Shown: piece by piece, positions 60,902 through 64,000 of the stretch
Layout of the letters: the number at the start of each line of letters is the position of its first letter
Position numbering within the stretch: position 1 is the stretch's first letter
Made by a program: the position numbers and the translations under genes
NCBI GenBank assembly: GCA_041676705.1
Contig: JBAYRL010000001.1
Location: 62,001-126,000 of the forward strand
Length of the DNA stretch: 64,000 nt
DNA from: Acidimicrobiia bacterium
GTDB taxonomy: Bacteria; Actinomycetota; Acidimicrobiia; Acidimicrobiales; SKKL01
Direction of reading: 5' to 3'
The notes under the pieces: generated by a model
Seen by the model: the letters and a program-made list of their open reading frames with translations, nothing else
Databases searched by the model: none
Told to the model about the DNA's origin: nothing

Positions 60902-61924
60902 ATGGACCTAGCCGATTTTGAATACTTCTTACCTGACGAGCTGATCGCCCAGACCCCGGTTGAACCCCGAGACAGTGCCCGTCTTTTAGTCGACCGCGGG
61001 CCGTCGTCACCACCCTCGCATCAACACGTCTATAACCTGCCTGAACTGGTCGGCGAAGGCGATGTAGTGGTGGCTAATAACACTAGGGTCTTGCACGCTC
61101 GCCTAAAGCTCAACAAGGCAACCGGTGGTGAAGTTGAGGTGCTTTTGTTGCACCCCATCGGCGATGAATGGGAAGCACTGGTGCGTCCATCCCGAAAGGT
61201 CCGTCCCGGTACGGTGCTAGAGCGAGCGGGCCTGTCAGTCGAAGTAGGTGCAGACTTAGGTGAAGGTCGTCGCCGAGTTCGCCTTCGGTATGAACAGCAG
61301 GGAACGAACGGAAATTTGGCTAGCGATGTTGAAGCCTTGGCTGAATTCGGCGAGGTTCCGCTGCCGCCGTATATCCATGAGCGGCTGGAAAACCCGGAAC
61401 GCTACCAAACTGTGTACGCCGACCGACCGGCGTCGGTCGCGGCACCAACAGCTGGTTTGCACCTAACCAAACAAGTCATAGAAGGTATCAAGGCCACCGG
61501 AGCACGTTTTTGTGAAATTGAATTGGTGGTTGGCTTAGGCACCTTTCGTCCAATTGTGACTAATCGGGTTGAAGACCACCAGATGCACTCAGAATTCTAT
61601 CGAGTGAGCTACGACACGATGGAAGCGGTTCAGGCGGCACGACGGGTAATCGCGATTGGTACTACCGCCACCCGAGCCTTAGAAACTGCTGCTGGTACCG
61701 GCCAACTGGAAGGTAACAGTGAACTGTTTATTTATGGTGATTACCAGTGGCGCTTGGTTGATGTGATGTTGACCAATTTCCATGTGCCACGTTCATCCCT
61801 CCTGGTTATGATCGATTCTTTTGTGGGTAACCGTTGGCGTGAGCTTTACGCCGAAGCGGTGGCCAATCGTTATCGATTTTTGTCTTTCGGCGATGCCATG
61901 TGGTTGCAGCGAGGCCAGCAATGA
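60902..61924 (+). CDS. queA: S-adenosylmethionine:tRNA ribosyltransferase-isomerase
   Basis: Adds the epoxy-cyclopentanediol ring to 7-aminomethyl-7-deazaguanine in tRNA during queuosine synthesis. FEYFLPDELIAQTPVEPRDSARLLV at the start, NNTRVLHARL, PLPPYIHERLENPERYQTVYA, SVAAPTAGLHLT, ELVVGLGTFRPI and YGDYQWRLVDVMLTNFHVPRSSLLVMI are all family signatures. Length 340 normal. Stop overlaps tgt by four bases. Confidence 0.96.
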   Translation: MDLADFEYFLPDELIAQTPVEPRDSARLLVDRGPSSPPSHQHVYNLPELVGEGDVVVANNTRVLHARLKLNKATGGEVEVLLLHPIGDEWEALVRPSRKVRPGTVLERAGLSVEVGADLGEGRRRVRLRYEQQGTNGNLASDVEALAEFGEVPLPPYIHERLENPERYQTVYADRPASVAAPTAGLHLTKQVIEGIKATGARFCEIELVVGLGTFRPIVTNRVEDHQMHSEFYRVSYDTMEAVQAARRVIAIGTTATRALETAAGTGQLEGNSELFIYGDYQWRLVDVMLTNFHVPRSSLLVMIDSFVGNRWRELYAEAVANRYRFLSFGDAMWLQRGQQ

Positions 61925-63042
61925 AGCTTGAAATTGAACTGTTGGCGCAAGATGGGCGTGCTCGAACCGGAGTGGTGCGTACGGCGCGAGGCAGCTTTCA
62001 AACCCCAATCTTTATGCCAGTGGGCACCAGAGGAGCGGTGCGCACCCTAACCACCGAAGACCTTGAACGCCTTAGTCCTGAGATTGTGTTGGGAAACACT
62101 TATCACCTGATGTTAAGGCCCGGTTCCGAGCTGGTGAACCAGCTCGGAGGCTTGCACGGTTTTATGGGTTGGAACCAGCATCTTTTGACCGATTCGGGTG
62201 GTTTCCAAATTTTTAGCTTGGCGCCAAAAGTTGATGATGAGGGGGCCAAGTTCCGCTCGGTGTACGACGGCAGCTACCACCATCTAAGCCCTGAAAAGGC
62301 GGCCACCGTGCAGGCCGAACTGGGGGCCGATATTCAGATGATATTAGACGTCTGCCCGCCACTGCCCTCGGAACCACATGTGATCCGACAGGCTGTCGAA
62401 CGCTCAATATTGTGGGCGCGTCGAGGGCGAACCACGTTTTTGCACGAGCAGGCCACTTGGCAAGAACAAGGCCGTGATCAAGCTCAGTTTGGCATTGTTC
62501 AAGGCGGTATCGACCCAGGGCTTCGAGTCGAGAGCGCCAAACGAACTATTGAAATAGGTTTCGATGGCTATGCCGTCGGAGGTTTATCTGTCGGTGAAAC
62601 TCGCCATCAGATGGTGGAAGCCTTAGGTGCCACTATGGATGAACTACCAGTTTCTCAACCGCGATATTTCATGGGTCTAGGCGATCCGGTTGGATTGGTC
62701 GAGGCGGTCAATCTGGGTGTCGACATGTTTGACTGTGTACTGCCTACGCGTCTTGCTCGTCATGGCACTTTGTTGACAACTGCTGGTCGTCTGAATATAC
62801 GCAACGCCCAATACCGCCATGACGATGGCCCCCTCGACCCCAACTTTAATGGTGATCAAACCGGGCGGTATTCACGGGCCTATCTTCGACATTTGTTGAC
62901 TAATGACGAGCCAACAGCAGCCACCATCCTCACCCGGCACAACGTGGCGTGGTTAATGAACCTAGTAAAACAAATGCGTGAGGCGATTCGCGCTGGGCGT
63001 TTCGCAGCGCTTCGCCAAGAGATTTTAGAAGTATGGGCTTAA
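61921..63042 (+). CDS. tgt: tRNA-guanine transglycosylase
   Basis: Swaps guanine for preQ1 at position 34 of target tRNAs. TIM barrel with FMPVGTRGAVRTLTTEDL, NTYHLMLRPG, LTDSGGFQIFSL (catalytic Asp), GADIQMILDVCPPLP, QFGIVQGGIDPGLRVESAK, YAVGGLSVGE, YFMGLGDPVGLVEAVNLGVDMFDCVLPTRLARHG (nucleophilic Asp) and a zinc site further on. The usual zinc CxC is not obvious: this copy reads RLNIRNAQYRHDDGPLDPNF where CxxC/CxC is expected, a deviation. ATG 61921 overlaps queA. Confidence 0.94.
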   Translation: MKLEIELLAQDGRARTGVVRTARGSFQTPIFMPVGTRGAVRTLTTEDLERLSPEIVLGNTYHLMLRPGSELVNQLGGLHGFMGWNQHLLTDSGGFQIFSLAPKVDDEGAKFRSVYDGSYHHLSPEKAATVQAELGADIQMILDVCPPLPSEPHVIRQAVERSILWARRGRTTFLHEQATWQEQGRDQAQFGIVQGGIDPGLRVESAKRTIEIGFDGYAVGGLSVGETRHQMVEALGATMDELPVSQPRYFMGLGDPVGLVEAVNLGVDMFDCVLPTRLARHGTLLTTAGRLNIRNAQYRHDDGPLDPNFNGDQTGRYSRAYLRHLLTNDEPTAATILTRHNVAWLMNLVKQMREAIRAGRFAALRQEILEVWA

Positions 63043-63112
63043 GCTGCCTTGGGAAGATTCACTCGGGCGTTACGCAGTTGCACCACTGCACGGCTAGCGT
63101 CAGTCACTGGCA

Positions 63113-63126
63113 TTTAAGCGCTTAAA
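63113..63126. promoter_or_regulatory. 14-bp palindrome TTTAAGCGCTTAAA before yajC
   Basis: Perfect palindrome in the 98-base tgt-yajC gap, just ahead of the AAGGAAG ribosome site. Could be a regulator site or an RNA hairpin. Confidence 0.4.
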
Positions 63127-63140
63127 GGAAGCGACTCAAG

Positions 63141-63473
63141 ATGGACGGCATACTTTTACTGGTAATCCTTGGCGTAATGTGGGCCGTATTATTGGTGCCG
63201 CAACAGCGTCGAGCCCGCAAAGCTCGCGAGCTTGTAGCTAGTCTCACCGTAGGCGATGAGGTTATGACAACAGCTGGAATCTACGGGAAAATTACCGGTG
63301 AAGATGACGGCGACTTGTTTCTTGAAATCTCGCCTGGAATAGAAATCCGAATTGCCCGTGGCGCAATTGCCAATCGGGTTGAGTTCGAAGATGACTTTGA
63401 AACCGACTTCGAAAACGACGATGCGAGCAGCCCAGATTTTGATGACTCCGAATCTGCCGATGGGGTCGATTAG
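63141..63473 (+). CDS. yajC: preprotein translocase subunit YajC
   Basis: Small accessory subunit of the SecDF complex. One N-terminal membrane helix (residues 3-20, GILLLVILGVMWAVLLVP), the basic QQRRARKARELVASLTVGDEVMTTAGIYGKI segment and LFLEISPGIEIRIARGAIA. The acidic C-terminal tail (about 30 residues) is longer than in E. coli. Its stop directly abuts the secD ATG. Confidence 0.94.
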   Translation: MDGILLLVILGVMWAVLLVPQQRRARKARELVASLTVGDEVMTTAGIYGKITGEDDGDLFLEISPGIEIRIARGAIANRVEFEDDFETDFENDDASSPDFDDSESADGVD

Positions 63474-64000
63474 ATGAAAAACAAGATGTTCGCCAAGTTC
63501 CTAGTCACTCTGGTCGTCACAGTTGTGGCGCTTGGTTACACCTTTGCCACTGGGAATGCGCCGCTGCTGGGGCTTGATCTACAGGGTGGCGTTTCGGTCG
63601 TGTTACAGCCCACCGAGCATGCCAGTGCCGAGCAGCTCAATCAGGCAGTAGAAATTATGCGCCGACGGGTAGATGCTATTGGCGTGGCGGAACCTGAGGT
63701 AGCTGCACAGGGTGACAGTATTATCGTGTCTTTGCCAGGTGTTGATGACCCGCAGCGGGCGCTGGAACTAGTTGGTCGGACTGCCGAACTACGTTTCCGT
63801 CCCGTTCTCGACATTGTCGAGCCCGGAACGCCGATCACTCCACCTGAGGAAGCGTCACCCGACGACACCGTTGTGTTCCCTTCAGAAGACAACCCCGATG
63901 TGCTGTACGAGCTTGGTCCAACAGCTGTTAGAGGTGATGCCGTCGCCGATGCCAACGCGTCGTTGGTGGGTGTGAACCAATGGATCATTGCTCTAGAGCT
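63474..64000 (+). CDS. secD: protein translocase subunit SecD, 3' end cut off by window
   Basis: Membrane subunit that helps pull secreted proteins across using the proton motive force. The visible 175 residues have the first membrane helix (FLVTLVVTVVALGYTFATG), LLGLDLQGGVSVVLQPTE, AVEIMRRRVDAIGVAEPEVAAQG and VSLPGVDDPQRALELVGRTAELRFRPV, all standard SecD. ATG follows the yajC stop without a gap. The remaining helices and secF lie beyond the window. Confidence 0.95.
   Translation, partial: MKNKMFAKFLVTLVVTVVALGYTFATGNAPLLGLDLQGGVSVVLQPTEHASAEQLNQAVEIMRRRVDAIGVAEPEVAAQGDSIIVSLPGVDDPQRALELVGRTAELRFRPVLDIVEPGTPITPPEEASPDDTVVFPSEDNPDVLYELGPTAVRGDAVADANASLVGVNQWIIALE

Noticed and set aside
1..64000. 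CRISPR arrays, insertion sequences, prophage genes
   Set aside because: No regularly spaced repeats, transposase, integrase, terminase or capsid-like proteins were seen on either strand.

Overview
The window looks like a chromosomal segment of an actinobacterium, most probably from the Acidimicrobiia or a close relative, with moderate G+C content by eye. Supporting signs are the mycothiol-type cysteine ligase, an NADPH:F420 reductase, an InhA-like enoyl-ACP reductase, a thrS-HIT-pgsA-patA-pimA cluster in the same order as in mycobacteria, a DUF2510 protein, frequent GTG/TTG starts, GTGA/ATGA stop-start overlaps and several probable leaderless genes. A complete ectoine/hydroxyectoine cluster suggests a habitat with osmotic stress. 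Almost all of the window is ordinary chromosome. I saw no prophage, transposase or CRISPR array.

Layout. 1-8.8 kb: central carbon and acyl-CoA metabolism (acyl-CoA dehydrogenase, citrate synthase, carboxyltransferase, aconitase) with LysR and GntR regulators. Between the carboxyltransferase and the LysR gene lies a strong minus-strand 6C-type small RNA with three C-rich loops. 8.9-16 kb: a DUF2510 membrane protein, then a tightly coupled four-gene minus-strand operon (acyl-CoA reductase/HAD fusion, zinc alcohol dehydrogenase, LarA-like protein, PlsC) that looks like an uncharacterised lipid pathway. 16-21.8 kb: Ddl and MurF (peptidoglycan), a J-domain membrane protein with no normal start codon, an amidase and an aldo/keto reductase. 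21.9-25.9 kb: a small accessory patch starting at tRNA-Val(CAC), with an ArsR/AHSA1 operon, a VapBC module, a sigma-like gene lacking region 2.1-2.3, a membrane partner and a lipoprotein. 26-28.6 kb: a three-gene ABC exporter.

28.7-34 kb: orphan antitoxin-like gene, MenB, an LCP wall-polymer ligase, a Nudix hydrolase, GTP cyclohydrolase I and glutaryl-CoA dehydrogenase. 34-39.6 kb: a TPP riboswitch with a Shine-Dalgarno-sequestering hairpin controls thiBPQ thiamine uptake, followed by a ThDP-dependent enzyme that would use the cofactor. 39.6-43 kb: ectABCD with its own upstream sites. 43-46.5 kb: SRPBCC protein, alpha/beta hydrolase, a MarR/ABC-ATPase pair and FabI. 46.7-50.5 kb: F420 reductase, MshC-like ligase and ThrS. 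50.5-57.8 kb: the phosphatidylinositol mannoside cluster (HIT, small membrane protein, PgsA, PatA, PimA), then LemA, an M48-like protein that has lost its active site, a DUF3048 lipoprotein and PdxS. 57.9-64 kb: housekeeping genes yebC-ruvC-ruvA-ruvB-queA-tgt-yajC-secD; secD runs off the end.
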